Shown: piece by piece, positions 23,410 through 36,550 of the stretch
Position numbering within the stretch: position 1 is the stretch's first letter
Layout of the letters: every line of letters starts with the position of its first letter
Assembly: GCA_013396915.1 (NCBI GenBank)
Contig: VWZL01000904.1
Location: forward strand, 451,892-515,891
From: Stercorarius parasiticus
Lineage: Eukaryota; Chordata; Aves; Charadriiformes; Stercorariidae
DNA: 64,000 nt
Reading direction: 5' to 3'
Notes under the pieces: generated by a model
The model's database searches: none
Seen by the model: the letters and a program-made list of their open reading frames with translations, nothing else
What the model was told of the DNA's origin: nothing
Made by a program: the position numbers and the translations under genes

Positions 23410-25755
23410 CTTCTGTGGGTTCCCCCAGTTCTCTGCAGGGAGAGGACTGTAGACAACTCTGATGGAGCACCATTTCCTTGCCAGGCAGATGTGATGCGCA
23501 AGGAACTGTAGATAATTGTGTACCTGGCGCTTCTCCACAGCTGTGAGATGGTTTTTTTGCTACAAAGGTTTCTATCTTTGGAGGAGGAGATCTTCCTCCA
23601 GCTGTTTTGCCAGCAGCTGGTGCGTTTGGGTTGTGCACAGATGCTGAAGTTCATCCCCCTGCACAGCCCATTTCTGTCTCTGCTCGCACCTGCCAAGGGG
23701 CTTGGGGAGCCAGTGGTGGGGTGCAGCCGTGCGGGTACCACCATGGTCAAAGCAAGCTGCAGAAACCGAGTCTCGAGCAAACGGTCCCAAGTCTGTGGCT
23801 TTAGGGCTATTTTTGACAGGAGCTGAAATGCATCTCCGTTGTGTGAAGTCGGTCCTAGTTAAATGGCTGCCCTGAAATGAGTCTCTATTGCTACTTTTAA
23901 CCAACCAGAAGGAACCCAACCTTCCTCAGATATTTCCTTCATTTTTAGGTTATGCTAAGAAAATGCTGTTAAAAGCCTCCTAACACAGAAGGAAAACGGT
24001 GCGGTGATTCCTACAAGCACTCTCAGATATTTGCAAATAACGTTATCTCTCCCTAAAATTGTTCTGTTCTGTTTCCTTCCTGACTTCTGTGTGACAACAT
24101 TGGTAACAACACGCAGAAGACAAAGGACAAGGAAGTGAGAGTTCAGTTCTTCAGATATGAGATCATCTCCAAGGAGAAACTGCCTTTATTTTTGTAATCT
24201 GGCTTCCTTTTCTTCTGTAACTTATCTTCAGCTGCCATTTGCCCAGTCACTGTGCACTGCCTGAAGCAGAAAGAAGTTGTATAGAAGAGTTACTATTGTC
24301 TCCCCCCCATATCTCCTGGGGTCACAGACCTTTCCTACCATTTTTTGCCCTACCGTGCAACAGACTTCAGTCAGCAAAACTTGCCGTGGGACTAAAAGAG
24401 GGAAACAAAAGCATTTTAGAAAAAAAAACCTGTGAGGCACTTCTGTGTTGGCAGTATTAAGAAGTTTGTTTATCAAATTGGTTGTGGACAGTGCAGGTAC
24501 AAGGAGGAGCGATGGTAAGAAACACCAGTGAGCATCGGCCAAACAGATACCAAAGGGGAGAAGGAGTGGGGAGGCCGAAATCTGCAGGAGAAGTTGCCCA
24601 TGGGGTGTTCTGACACCTGAAAAAAAGCTAAACCAAGCAAAAGCCATGCCTGTTGCTCACACCTCTCGCCCCCGCTGAGCAAACCCGCAGGATTCGGCAG
24701 AGAAACCCACCCAGAGACGTGGGCAAGACTGCGGTGGTTCTGGGAAGAAGTGCCACAGAGAGCTCCTGTCAGCGCCAAGGGCATCTTTGATGCTTGAGGA
24801 AGTATTTAATTGAGGAAGATTGTCAGAACACAAAAGTAGGATTAAAAGGCTCTGAAAGCCTTTTAAAAGCCTTTGTACTGTTTCTAAAAAGTGTTGTGCC
24901 TTTTATCTGCAGAGCTGTCAAACCAGCCCTTCAAAAGATGTAGTCGTGACGTAGAAGTGGATTAAAATGCTACTTAAAATCCATTTTGTTTTCTGTTAAT
25001 TTGTACTTAATTGCTGTCTTAGGTGCATCCAGGTTATGTTTTTATGCTTTTGCTCCCCAACACTGAGTGTAAAGTTAACCCTTACAAAGAAAGGAGGCTG
25101 GTGGTGGGTATTTTTTTATCACGAAGAGCCACAACATCCAGAAACAAGCAGAATTTTATGAAACTTGCGTTAGAGCCATGGAAGTTCATGTTGCCTCGTC
25201 CTTTGCTGTAATGCTGAAGCGTTGGTGCCTACATTGGTGTCCAGCTCCCTTTCTGCTGGCGAAGAGGGGGAAGGTCAGCAGCCGGGAGCTGGCACCAGCG
25301 TTTGCCGTACGGATGAGAGCTTCCCTTGTCCCCTTGGCTTTGAACCCAGCACACGCAGCTTTACCCTCCAGAAAGACTATCTGTGCCTTGCGGCTTACTC
25401 ATTTCTCGCTAACAGTGTGCTGAATTTCAAGATGAGACGCAGATGCTGGCAAATGTCAGTTTTAAGGCGCAGTTTCATTTTCTTCATTACTTGTGTTGCT
25501 TTTCAGTGCCTTGCAACCAGATATTGGCTTTTTAAAGTAAGGTACGGCCAAGCGCGGGCTCAGAGAGCAACAAAGGAAACCTGCCCTTGGTGTCCTTCAG
25601 GAGTGGGAGTGGTTTCTCTCCTTGCTGATACAGGAGGGGAGGAAAAGGGGATGAGGTGGCTTTGGTCCTTCCGTCCCTTGCCCGTAAACTCCTCAGCCGC
25701 ATGATGTGACTCTTCCCCCTCCCAGCAGGGCTACGTACCCTCACCCTGCTCCATC

Positions 25756-25884
25756 CACAGGGTGTCTGGATGCTGCCTGTGTCTATTCTGATCTCCGAAC
25801 TTCCCCTTCTGATTAGACTGAGCCCCAGTACAGATGGAGGCAGCCCAGCCTGCTGCTGCCTGGTCCACATCCAGACACCCTGTG
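25756..25884. repeat. 17-base perfect inverted repeat with 95-base spacer
   Basis: CACAGGGTGTCTGGATG (25756-25772) is the exact reverse complement of CATCCAGACACCCTGTG (25868-25884). Both arms continue into related CTGCCTG-like words, so the fold could extend imperfectly. It is not part of a CR1 or LTR that I recognise. Confidence 0.92.
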
Positions 25885-28800
25885 TTGACTCCAGCCCAGC
25901 AGAACTTCAGGGAGATGCTTCCTTCACTTAAACTTGACTTTTGTGTAAACAGTGCCTGCGGCACTGACATCTCCAGCCCGAAGGTTTGTCATGCAGAATC
26001 CCTGAGTTCATGAAACACTGCTGGAGTGGCTAATTCTTGCCCGTGTCAAGGCACGTCACTCGCACCACATCCCGAGTAACCTGGATAAAACTCGGAAGCA
26101 GTGTCTTCCCTTGAAAGCTTATTTGCATTGGAAATAAAATGCATGAAACTAAAAGCAGCTTGTCACAGCAGAGGGATGAATTCTGCAGTATTCTGGGTTT
26201 CCTGCATGAATCATTTTGTGTGTCTGTGTGTTCCTCTTTTGATGACTTGGCAGAGCAGAAGGAATGAGTCGCATGTACTTAAAGCTGGTCTGAATTCTGC
26301 TCTGGGTTTCCATCAGCGTTACGCTTTGTGCAGCAAAGTCGTTCAGGTGACAGTGATTTACGTGGAGGATTAGATTTTTTTTTTATTATTTTAAGATTTC
26401 TCGAATCACCCATCCAGCACAGGGTAATATTTGCATCAGCGGAGAAATGGAGACATCATGATCTCTCAGTTTATTCTATTAGCTCTGCCTGTGGTAATGA
26501 AATGATGCTGCAAACTTGAAAACTATGATCAGTTGTCTGTGTGACCCTGTCTATGACGAGGGTTAAAATATCGTATTTACAAAGAAACTGCACCATCTGG
26601 AAGGGCAGAACAGACAGGAACAGGATCGTTAAAGATACTACAGTAGATTATTAGATAATTTTTGTATTTATTCACCAGAAGGGAAAATTATTTTAACGAC
26701 CCCTGCAGATGCACAGCACTGTTTTAAACCAGCTATCACTGTCCTGCCTTCAGAAGTTTGTACCAACGAGTTGAGATGAGAATTGGCCTCTCCCTCACTG
26801 CAGCCTGAGAAGACAACCATTGGTTTAATACACATAAAGCGGAGCTACTCTCCCTGAGTCTTTGTAGTTATGATATGTTTGTTTTAGCATTTGAGCACTT
26901 TGATTGTCTATGTACTTCGCCACCAAATTTCCAGTGAGATTTCTGATGTACGGAGAAGGTAGCAGCAACCTCAGCTGTGGCGCCTCGGGCAGGTTGCTAC
27001 GCGCACTGCTTCGCTTGTGCAGCCTTCGGTCCCAAGATTCAATTTTTAATTGCCTCGGCGGCTGGGGAAGTGGTCTCTGCTGTGGCCACGAAGGAGCACA
27101 TTCTCCTCCTCGTCTCCACAAAGGCCTCCCGTCCTCCAGAGGGATCCTGGGCTGTGTCTAAATCAGCTGCGCGATCTTCCGCCCATCTTACAGGATTAAT
27201 CAGGAAACCCATGACAGGCATGTGCTCCATTAGACTCATCCCCTTCACTATTTTAAAAGAGCTGTTCACAAACTTTCCAGGATTGTATTCCTCTGCTGAA
27301 AAAGCAGACTAGCTTAGCCCCAAAGGTCCTACGGGGAGAGGCTTTATTTTGACAATGTCTTAATTTTCCATAGATATTTTGTCTTCCTCTTTTGAACTAC
27401 CTTTCTTTTTTTTTAAATAGTAGTGCATTTCAGCAATTAAACCAGTTACCAGTTCTCAGCTGGAATGAAAACTGGCGCACTAGTAGCCCACTAGTATTTT
27501 TTAAATGGACAGCAAACAAAGTTTTCAATAACCAATTGTCAGTTTCTGTCTTTATTGTCATTTATTCAATCCCAACTTTAAGATAAAAAGATGAAAACAA
27601 AATGTATCTGACAGATCAAAACAAATAATTTTTAAAATCTTTTTCTGCCATGTAAGCAAAATAATTTTCATAATGTTATAGCTGCCACAAACTGACATCA
27701 CTGGCTTGCATCTAGTCCTTGTGTTGTGTTGGTGAGATGATACGTGGAGGAAATACCATGCAAATTTGCTACAAAGTATTATATAAAATATAATATGATA
27801 AAATGAACATGCTTTTGTTTGCCTGCTGAATCCTCTAACAAGAACCTGTTCTAAGTTACTGTTTTGCCGCAGTGACACAGCTGTCTCTGGGATTAAATGG
27901 CTCCTGAAAGATGAGTTTGAGGAGTTAAGTGATGAGTTTAAATACCTAAAAGGCAGATGCCTGAAAGTGAAAAAAGTAGCAATTCCCTGTTTCGCAGGGA
28001 GTTTGCACTGTACGTGTGAATTTCAGAGAAGGAGCACAGACTTGCTGGACTCTTCCTGGCAGCAGATATTCGTGCCATCAGTACACAGCCATGGCATACC
28101 GGGAACCTCTTCTGAGGCTGCTGACTCTGCTGGGAGATCTTTGTTTTGCACCCACCACTCAGGGCAGTTGCAATATCTTCCATGTTCCACGCAGCTTTCA
28201 ACTTCTGAAAATGTGCTACAAAATAGGCACTCATCCCAAAGAAGTACACTTCTTGGGGTGTATAGTCTACTAAAGGGGCATAGTCTTATTTAAACATCAG
28301 ATGCCTGAAAACAGAAGCAACTTAGCACACAGCCACTGCTCCAGAGGAACCAATAGCAGATGTTCCACTGTGCTAGCTGGGAAGCACCAGACTCCCCTTC
28401 CCCTGGAGAAAACAAAGGGAAGACTCAAAATTAGGCTTGGCTTTGACACAGCCCTCGGCAAGGCTTCTTGCGCTCCATGTGGAGATGCCCCTGCCGGAGA
28501 CTGGGAAGGTGCCCAGCCTTTGGTGCTGCAAGGGGCAAGAGCTGGCTCAGAAAGGTGCAGCAGCATCGGGTGGACCTGGCTGGGCTGGCCAGTGGCACGG
28601 TGGGGGGAGAGCTGGTGTGATGGTCTGATGCACTCCAGAGCGGGATTTGGCTTAGGAAAGGTTTTGTTTCCCTTTTCTTTTCCTGGTGTGGATGTGCAAC
28701 CTGAGACATGACATAGTCCTCCAACTGGGGCACGTGGGTTGCAGGAAAAAGACTACTTATGTTCAAGAAAAAAATATGCTTCCCTCTAACACTAACGCAA

Positions 28801-31800
28801 GGACTTGACTGCTCTGGTCTGTTACCTGAAGCATGGATGGGCAAGGCTGGACTGTGAAACGCGGCTCTACATCACCGCGTTTTTTCAGCAGCCATGCTTC
28901 TTACCTGATCAATATTCCAGATTCAAGTTTCTGTAACCGCCTGCAGAGAATCTAATTTAGGCTTATGTATTTCAACCAGCTCAGCAAGCGTTTCAGAGGT
29001 TTCTTAGGCATTATCAAGCTGGGATCCAATTTTTTTAAGGAAAAAAAAAAGAAAAAAAGCCTCTCCACCTTTTTAAGGAAATTAGGTTGCAATTGCTACA
29101 TAAGTTTCCAAGTAATTTCCTTCTGTTGCAGAAGTAGGTGATGCCCTAATAATACCTCTAATGCTCAAAGAAACTGGGAACTGGCAAACCCACTGCTGCC
29201 AGCAGTGACGGGGCTTGTAAGGGGTTTGAATATGCGCGAGCTCGAAGCAAATGAAATGAGAGGCCAGAACTCTGGATGCTGGAGCTACGAACGTTTTTTT
29301 TTTTGCTGGTGCTCCCATGGCTCTGCTTCCCTGTGAAGCAAGAACGCAATGTTCAAAGGAAAAAAATCTTCAAAAGAGGCAGAGGTAGGCAGTGGACCCG
29401 AACCTGAAAGGAAAACATCATAGAAAAGGAAAAGCTGGCGCAGAGCCTGTTTCCAACAGAAGGGTTTCACAAGCAGTCATCCAGGCTGCCCCTTGCCTCA
29501 CTTGTTTTCCTGACTTGCTTCTGGCCTTATAGAGCCTTGATTTGCAAAACAGCAGTCTGCAAAAGGCTGTGCAGAGCACCTAACTTGCATGTCTGATCGC
29601 TGGAAATGCCAGATTTTCAGGGTATTCACAGTAATCGAGCATTTAACTGAGCCCCGCTGTTGTACGTGAACTTTTGAGTGCAGCCCAGGGCAGATGTCAG
29701 GGTACTTTTTCACATCCATGTATTAATGACTGTGTCCCCAACCACAGCAAGCTCCACAATGGGATTAGTATATGATTGATTTCTGAAAAGGACTTGTCGA
29801 GTTAAGATTTAGACACTGCCTCCCTGTCCGTAGGCAGTAAGAGCGGAGGGGTTATTTTTGGAATGGCCCTAGCACACCGTCTCACTGTGAACGAAGATTT
29901 AAAGCGAGGATGTTTAGTTGGCACAAACTTCTAGCAGACCTTACCGTGTCCTCTCACTAACATGGAAATCTTTTTAATGGTCAACCCAGTTATAATATGC
30001 ACAATCTTTGTACTATGCAGGCACCATGCAAAAATTGGCATGGCTTGAGGGACGTCTACAAGGCATAATGCCATACCCTATGGCTCTCATGTGGAGGTAG
30101 CTTCATGTTTTGCTACAGAAATGCCTCACAACAGAGACCTGTACCCTCATTAGCTTTGAGCTGGAAAGTTTTCTGAATTAAACTCAAAGGAAACCCAGGG
30201 CAAGTCAGAGAAAAAGTTTGTCTAAAAAGCCTATAAATACAGCCATGTTTTCACAGCTCGCCTAGCAGAATAACACAACTATGGGAAAGCAGCAAAGACT
30301 TTCCCTGCACAGATAACGGAAGTTACATATAAGACCCTGTGTGTTTCACTGAAGTCGAAATTGCAGAGAGATGATAAGAAATAGTTCCCCGTTCCCACTG
30401 CGTAACTATGGGTTTGCATCCAAATTCCTTTGCTCCCGTTGAGCAATACCTCTATTTGGAAAAGGAAGGTACTATTTAGCATCCAGTTAGCAGCAATGGC
30501 AGAGCGTGGTCCCATGTGAACGCAAATGAATCTGTGTTGGCAACAGGAAAAGTTTTTCAGTATAATATCCTAAAAACAACTGCTGCAAACAGATACATAG
30601 TGAGGAAAAATGGCATGCAGGTGCCACCTGATCCTGTAAGGTACGCCTGGGATTCTTCCATGATAGTGCACAGTATCTTTCCCTGTTGCTCAGAGCTGGT
30701 TACCATATAGCTATGGTATATATCACGTTACTGACAGTATATTTGAGTATTTTAGCATATTTAATTTAAAGATCTCAAAAAATGCAGCATCATGCTTAAA
30801 AATGCCTTTCATCACCACAACTAGCACAGCTGGCTCACCGCCCGGGTTCACCCAAGTGAGTGCTGGAAATGGTGAGAATAGTGCCAGCCTCCCTGTTTGA
30901 TTAACGGGCTAACAAGTGCCTTAACGACTTCCAGGTAATTCTGGAGAACAACTTTCCTTACAAGGACATATGTTTGCACTAGAATTTTTACCAATTTTAA
31001 GACTTCCACATGTTAGACCTTCACATTGTCATTACACTATTCTTCAAGTCCCTGCTCTAGGTGAATCCAACAATTTCTGTAGACATAAAAGTGTAGAATT
31101 GGGCTATCCTAGAAAACATGAGGGTAATACATTAATGAAATACCTCAGGGAGGGAAAGATGTGGTTTTTGAGAATATTAAGAAAGTATTGTTTATATGCC
31201 AGCTGGAAAAGTGCACAGAATCCAACAGTGAAATAGCTGAGCCTAATTATAAATTGATGATAACTGCCCAGGGAGGATGAGCGAATGCACCTACCCAATG
31301 CTCAAAGGAAGGAGCTGGGAACTAATATTATCATACATTTTTTATATTATGCCAGAACCTAAGTCAAAGCAGAAAAGGTACTCATGATATTTTGGCATTC
31401 TACAAATACGTATGGATGTATTCCTGACGCTCAGAGTCCAGGACCTAAATAGGATTAAGATGCGTCAGGGGAGAAGCAGAGGGAAGCGGTAGTAAGAATG
31501 TAATAATGCTGTTTGTATTGGCTAATGTAACAACAAGACTTCCAAATATTTTTTAATGAGAGCCTACTGAATGATTAAACAATCGGCCTGCCTAGTCCAA
31601 GAAAATAATCTATAAAGCAAGGATTTGGGAATGAAATGCAAACAGAGTTTCTATCTAGCTTTTAGCACCTCCATCTGACTGTTACCTTTCTGTACCTGAG
31701 ACAGGGAATCTGGGCAATCACTGCTCATACGCAGAGGGCACTTCTGGGCTCTGGGCTCCTGAGATGCTGTCTCTTGCTTAAGGACGTGGCACCCACAACA

Positions 31801-31995
31801 GAACTCTTCAGCGTATGAGGGTGTTGATCAGTGTGGGATGAAGAACGTTGACACGGAGTCACAGGACACTTGCAAAAGAAAAAAAATATTGGGAAGTTAA
31901 TATGCAGAAACAAATAGAAAAAAAATCCTTTTCTTTTTCTAATGTAGTCTTTCCCCCAGTAGTTCTTTCTATTGTTGTTCTATTCTAGTTTTTTC

Positions 31996-32018
31996 TTATA
32001 GGACAAACAGTCCTATAA
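31996..32018. repeat. 9-base hairpin
   Basis: TTATAGGAC and GTCCTATAA flank the loop AAACA. It is a perfect stem in AT-rich surroundings. Confidence 0.85.
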
Positions 32019-35000
32019 ATAAATTCAGCTTTTTCACCTTCAAGTGTAGAAAAAAGAGACTATCATTAATCTTCTTTTCACATTCAGTGAGCTCTCTAGA
32101 GAAGAGAACTTATTATTTTCTCTTTATGTTTATTGGTTAATTTATCCCTTAATATAAAATACTTGCCAAGTTGTACATATGGAAAACCTGATTAGGATAG
32201 GATAAGCCTCTTTGAATTAAAAGAGACAGCTGAACACCATTTATACAAAAAGGCTTTTGAGAAAGATATCAAAAGATTAGAATGACAAATAGATTCAGTG
32301 TTTTTGAAACTCTCAAACTTTGCTCTGCAAGAAAACATGTTTGCCAAATTGCCCTAATGCAGGAGGGAAAGTCATACCGATAAATGAAGACACTACGCTG
32401 GACCCGGAACTCCATTTCAGCATTTTTCTGTAAATTGGCCAGCAAAGACAACAGTGTTACTCTATAACATTGTGTGAGACTGCTTTTGCCCTTCTACTGG
32501 CAGTTTTATCTAATGCAATTGCATTTGTGCCTTCTTTTTTTCCCCTCACTCCTTTCACTGCAAAACCCCAGGTGCTAACACAGAAGTTATGGGTGGCAAG
32601 CTTCTGACGCCAGAATAAACTACCTTCCCAATAAAAAGGCACAAATATCATAAGAAATTTTCAATTCCCTTATCTTAAGAGGCCTTGTCGGTGTTAGGCA
32701 GAACAGAAAATGCAGCTGCTCAGCCTTGTACGCTCTTCTTAGATTGCACGACCTGCATTAAATTGCATTACACTCAAGTAAGTTGGAGAGAGACTGTCTG
32801 AGATGTGTCCTCACAAAAAAGAGATGAGGGCTTCAAGAGGATGCTGAAGGAAAAAGGACTACCAGCAGATAATAACGCATGTGCTTGACTTGCTAATCTG
32901 AGTAAAATTACAAATATTTGTTAAAAGCACTCCCAAACCCCCAAATCAACTGATTTCTTTAAAGAAAACATTTTGGATAGGGTCAGAGAGACAAGAATTT
33001 GTTCCCTGGAAATTAATTACAGAATATAAAAATATTGACACTAAAAGGAGCTTGGCTGATGGCAAAGGCTCTAAGTGCTCCCCTGCCAAAAGAACCCACA
33101 ACTCACCCAAAAGCCTGCACTTGTGATGCACACCGACATGCTCTCTCTGCACTCGTTGCCTGAAGAAACCAGCAGGGCAGGGGCGAGTTCAGAGCCCACG
33201 TCTTGCCTTTCAGATGTTGGCCAATCACTGAAAAACAGTGAACGTGCACAGCGATTAAGGTTCTGAAATTAATCACACGGAGGCCAGGAGATGCCTCCAG
33301 CCCAACTGTCAGATGGTACAAACTCTCAGCTCCTGAATGCAACTGAACTCCATTTGAGCAAATGAGCAAAAGATACAATCAATAATACACAGAAAATAAT
33401 GAATAAAAGATCATCACACGTATCAATGATTCAAAACTACTTGAGCTCTTCTTTAATATTACTGGACTAAAACGCTCGAGGAATGATTTGAGTTCAGTGA
33501 CCCAGATTGGTACCTCTATGAACATTTACTTCATTAAAAGAAAACAATGTCCATGCAGCAGGAATGATAAGATGAAGTGCTGCACAGCTGGGTACAGGGG
33601 CTTTCAGCCCTGTCTGTCCTTTCGGGGCATTGACAGACAGTGTCCTTTAGACATTGAGGTCAGGCATCTACCTATTGTAGCCTACACATAACTTTTACGT
33701 GACACAATGCATTTTTTCATGAAGCCTGCTCACTCCCACTGACCAGAAAGTGGGGCACGTTTAGTCCTTTCCTTTCTTCTGGAAGTCCTAAATCTGTGGT
33801 TTCCAACCAGGCGCTCCAGGGGCTGCTCCCAAAGTGAACAAGAAAAAGCAAATTCGTATCCTGTGTGTGTGACTCTGCGTGTGCCAAGTTCCCCAGGGAC
33901 CTATGCCTCCTGAAAAAATAGCATTGGATATTCCTGCTCTGTGCTGTTCCTGTGTAATCCCAGGAAGTTGGCTCACTTCAGCCTTTTTACTTCAGCGATG
34001 GTGGTTTTTCGTGTCTCAGGTAGAACTTTCTTTTTTCTCCCCAAAGGACACAAACTCATGTTTATTCTCTTAAAAGATTAGTGAAAGTGAATTTGTGAAC
34101 TTAAATTATTCAATGTTTTGAGAAAGCAGTCAGCTATTTGTAGTTTGTCCACTGACTCCAGCATATTAAGTGGCTAATTTCAGAAGCCTTGCACGCTAAG
34201 CAATGTTCGCTGTCAAAATATCACATCTGATTTTTTCACAGGAAGTTTGTAGCACGCCGTGTGGAAGCAGCAGCAGTTGTTTCTACATTTCTTCCAATGT
34301 GTTAAATGACAGTAATGGATGCAGAGCCTAAAGCGGTCAACTTTCTAAAGGTAAGGTAGTTTGCAATCTGTCACCGGTGACAAAACCAATTTCAAACAGG
34401 AACAGAAACACTGTGTAGAAAAGGACAGGAGAGACCTCTGCAGTTTGTTAATCGAATAATGGCCAATTTGTGGCAGTTGTTATGGCTCGTGTGCTTTTTA
34501 CTTTTGTAGCAATTACCTGCAAGACTTGAGGAAGTTAAACAGCATTGACACCAGGGAGCTGCCTCGAGCCCCAGATTGTGGCTTATTATCACTATTATAT
34601 ACTGTAGTGCCGTAACCAAGCTAGTGCTAAAGCATGTCAGCTCTGGTCACTGCTCGGTGCTGCAGCTTCTCCAGGCTGACATACCCTTCTTCTGCTCAGG
34701 ACCCAGCTCTACTCACCTGTAGGAACTGCTGGTGCCTTTACGAGTAGCTGAGACACTGTGTAGCAACTCTTACGTACCTGCCCTTGCCATGAAATACAGG
34801 GCCCTGAGTTGGTACTTTCGTTCCGTCTCTAGTCCACAGGGACAAGCATCCTCAAACAAAGCCCAGACCATCAGCATAGGAATCAGGGAGCCAGCAGAAA
34901 AGGATAAGGAAATTTGCATCCAAAAGCCCTTTACTCGCTAGCATGGACTCGCCTGAATGAAGGCTGCAGAAATTTCTTCTAGGTAAGATATGTAGCCTAC

Positions 35001-35895
35001 AGTGTTCCCTGGAGGTTGTTTTCATCTGGTTTTAAATTACTGAAAGGTGTTCACTGCTTGCTTTCACACTGTGGGCAGAATTGCCATGTAAGAGCGTAGG
35101 TTAGTACAGCCGTGCAGGGAGCAGGGATCTGGTCTGGTGTCTTCCGCCAGCTAAAACAGTTTCAAGTATCTCCTTTACAGGCAGCCTCATCTTAAATGTT
35201 TTTGAGTCTTGTGGATGTTTTGCCACAGGAGAGAAAGGGCAGTGCAAGAACACAGCTCCAGTACGAACACAGGTCTACAGCCCAACGCTGAGGGTGATCA
35301 GCCTGGAGGGGTGATCCCTGCTTCGGAGAATAGCATAAAATCCACAGACAAGCAGTCACTGGGGGGAGAAAAGCCAGTCATGAGAACTGGGACCATTCTA
35401 CTTAACTCAGTTTTAAAGCACCCAAGTCCTTACTTGGATTTAGCCAGGAAATTCAGAAATTTCACTGAAAATTAACCTGTGTGCATATACGAACTTCTGT
35501 ACCAGCAGGCTACGGGCGAAGGAAATTCAGCAAGTAGTGCTCTAGTTGTGTTTTTAGCTGGCGTATTAGCTATTGCCCTCAAGGGGAAGGAGGGATTAAG
35601 GAATCGGGGCCTGACAGTGAACCATCTGCCTGCAACCCCCTAAGTGACCTGCTGAGGCAGGGATAAAAATCTGTGCACTGCTGCAAAGTGGAGAAGGGTG
35701 AATATAAACAATATATTCTTGGAAGAAGGAATTAGGAGGGTTTCTCACTCTTCTGCCTCTCCTTGTATGAAGGGGAAGCCATAACCTGCCACCACCACAG
35801 AGAAAAGAGAATTTTGCCCAGCACAAGTTGCCATGAGATGAAAGGGCAGCTGGCTGCAGAACAGCTGGAGGATGGGAAAAGTGTGGGTCCAGAGC

Positions 35896-36342
35896 GTGGG
35901 AACACGAAGATGATCAGAGGGCTGGAGCACCTCTCCTGTGAGGAGAGGCTGAGGGAGTTGGGGTTGTTCAGCCTGGAGAAGAGAAGGCTCTGGGGAGACC
36001 TTATAGCAGCCTTCCAGTACCTAAAGGGGGCCTACAGGAAAGACGGGGAAGAAGTCTTTATCAAGGAGTGTAGGGATAGGACGAGGGGTAACGGTTTTAA
36101 AATGAAAGAGGGGAAATTTAGATGAGATATTAGGACAAAATTCTTTATTGTGGGGCTGGTGAGGCACTGGAACAGGTTGCCCAGAGAAGCTGTGGATGCC
36201 CCATCCCTGGAAGTTTTTAAGGCCAGGCTGGATGGGGCTTTGAGCAACCTGGTCTAGTGGGAGGTGTCCCTGCCCATGGCAGGGGGGTTGGAACTAGGTG
36301 GTCTTTAAGGTCCCTTCCAACCTGAACCATTCTATGATTCTA
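35896..36342 (+). mobile_element. CR1 LINE 3' fragment
   Basis: This is a plus-strand CR1 that begins in the C-terminal part of ORF2 ([20 protein letters not shown]). A stop breaks the frame at about 36125. The 3' region then runs through GGTTGCCCAGAGAAGCTGTG to the CCATTCTATGATTCTA tail. It is 5'-truncated and mutated. The CR1 coding end makes a plausible-looking 120-codon ORF that is not a host gene. Confidence 0.92.
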
Positions 36343-36510
36343 AGTGGTGTCACCCAGCTGCTGGAGAAGGGAGGGGAGAAAATGAAGAGGTGTCTTTCCC
36401 TTCCTCACTGTCTTTGCAAGCACTTATGTGGCTCTTTATGATAAAAACAAGTGCTGCTCACCTGTAAAATGTATTATAGCGTGACTTACTGCAGTTACCG
36501 GTTGCAGCAG

Positions 36511-36550
36511 TGAATACATTGTGTGAATACATTGCAGGAGTGAATACATT
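36511..36550. repeat. Three spaced copies of TGAATACATT
   Basis: TGAATACATT occurs at 36511-36520, 36524-36533 and 36541-36550. The spacers are GTG and GCAGGAG, so this is a degenerate short tandem repeat. Confidence 0.85.

Larger units (their letters stand above)
20818..35895. other. Intergenic sequence, no gene recognised
   Basis: There is no convincing exon or young transposon in these 15 kb. Noted small structures are a 14-base tandem (23382-23409), a 17-base inverted repeat with a 95-base spacer (25756-25884) and a 9-base hairpin (31996-32018). Clusters of 100-180-codon open frames around 23.2-23.8 kb and 25.2-25.9 kb overlap one another on both strands and match nothing I know. Confidence 0.55.

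Noticed and set aside
23120..23919. Cluster of overlapping 100-180-codon frames on both strands
   Set aside because: The frames overlap in many phases in a GC-richer patch and none has a recognisable domain or splice context. This fits reduced stop frequency rather than coding.
24844..24864. AAAAGGC/GCCTTTT hairpin
   Set aside because: The stem is only 7 bases and low in complexity, so it is expected by chance in 64 kb.
25222..25870. 160-codon plus frame and 112-codon minus frame
   Set aside because: They overlap on opposite strands and show no family similarity. The region also holds the inverted repeat at 25756-25884.
35763..36125. 120-codon open frame
   Set aside because: Its second half is a decayed CR1 ORF2 fragment and its first half is unrelated flanking sequence.
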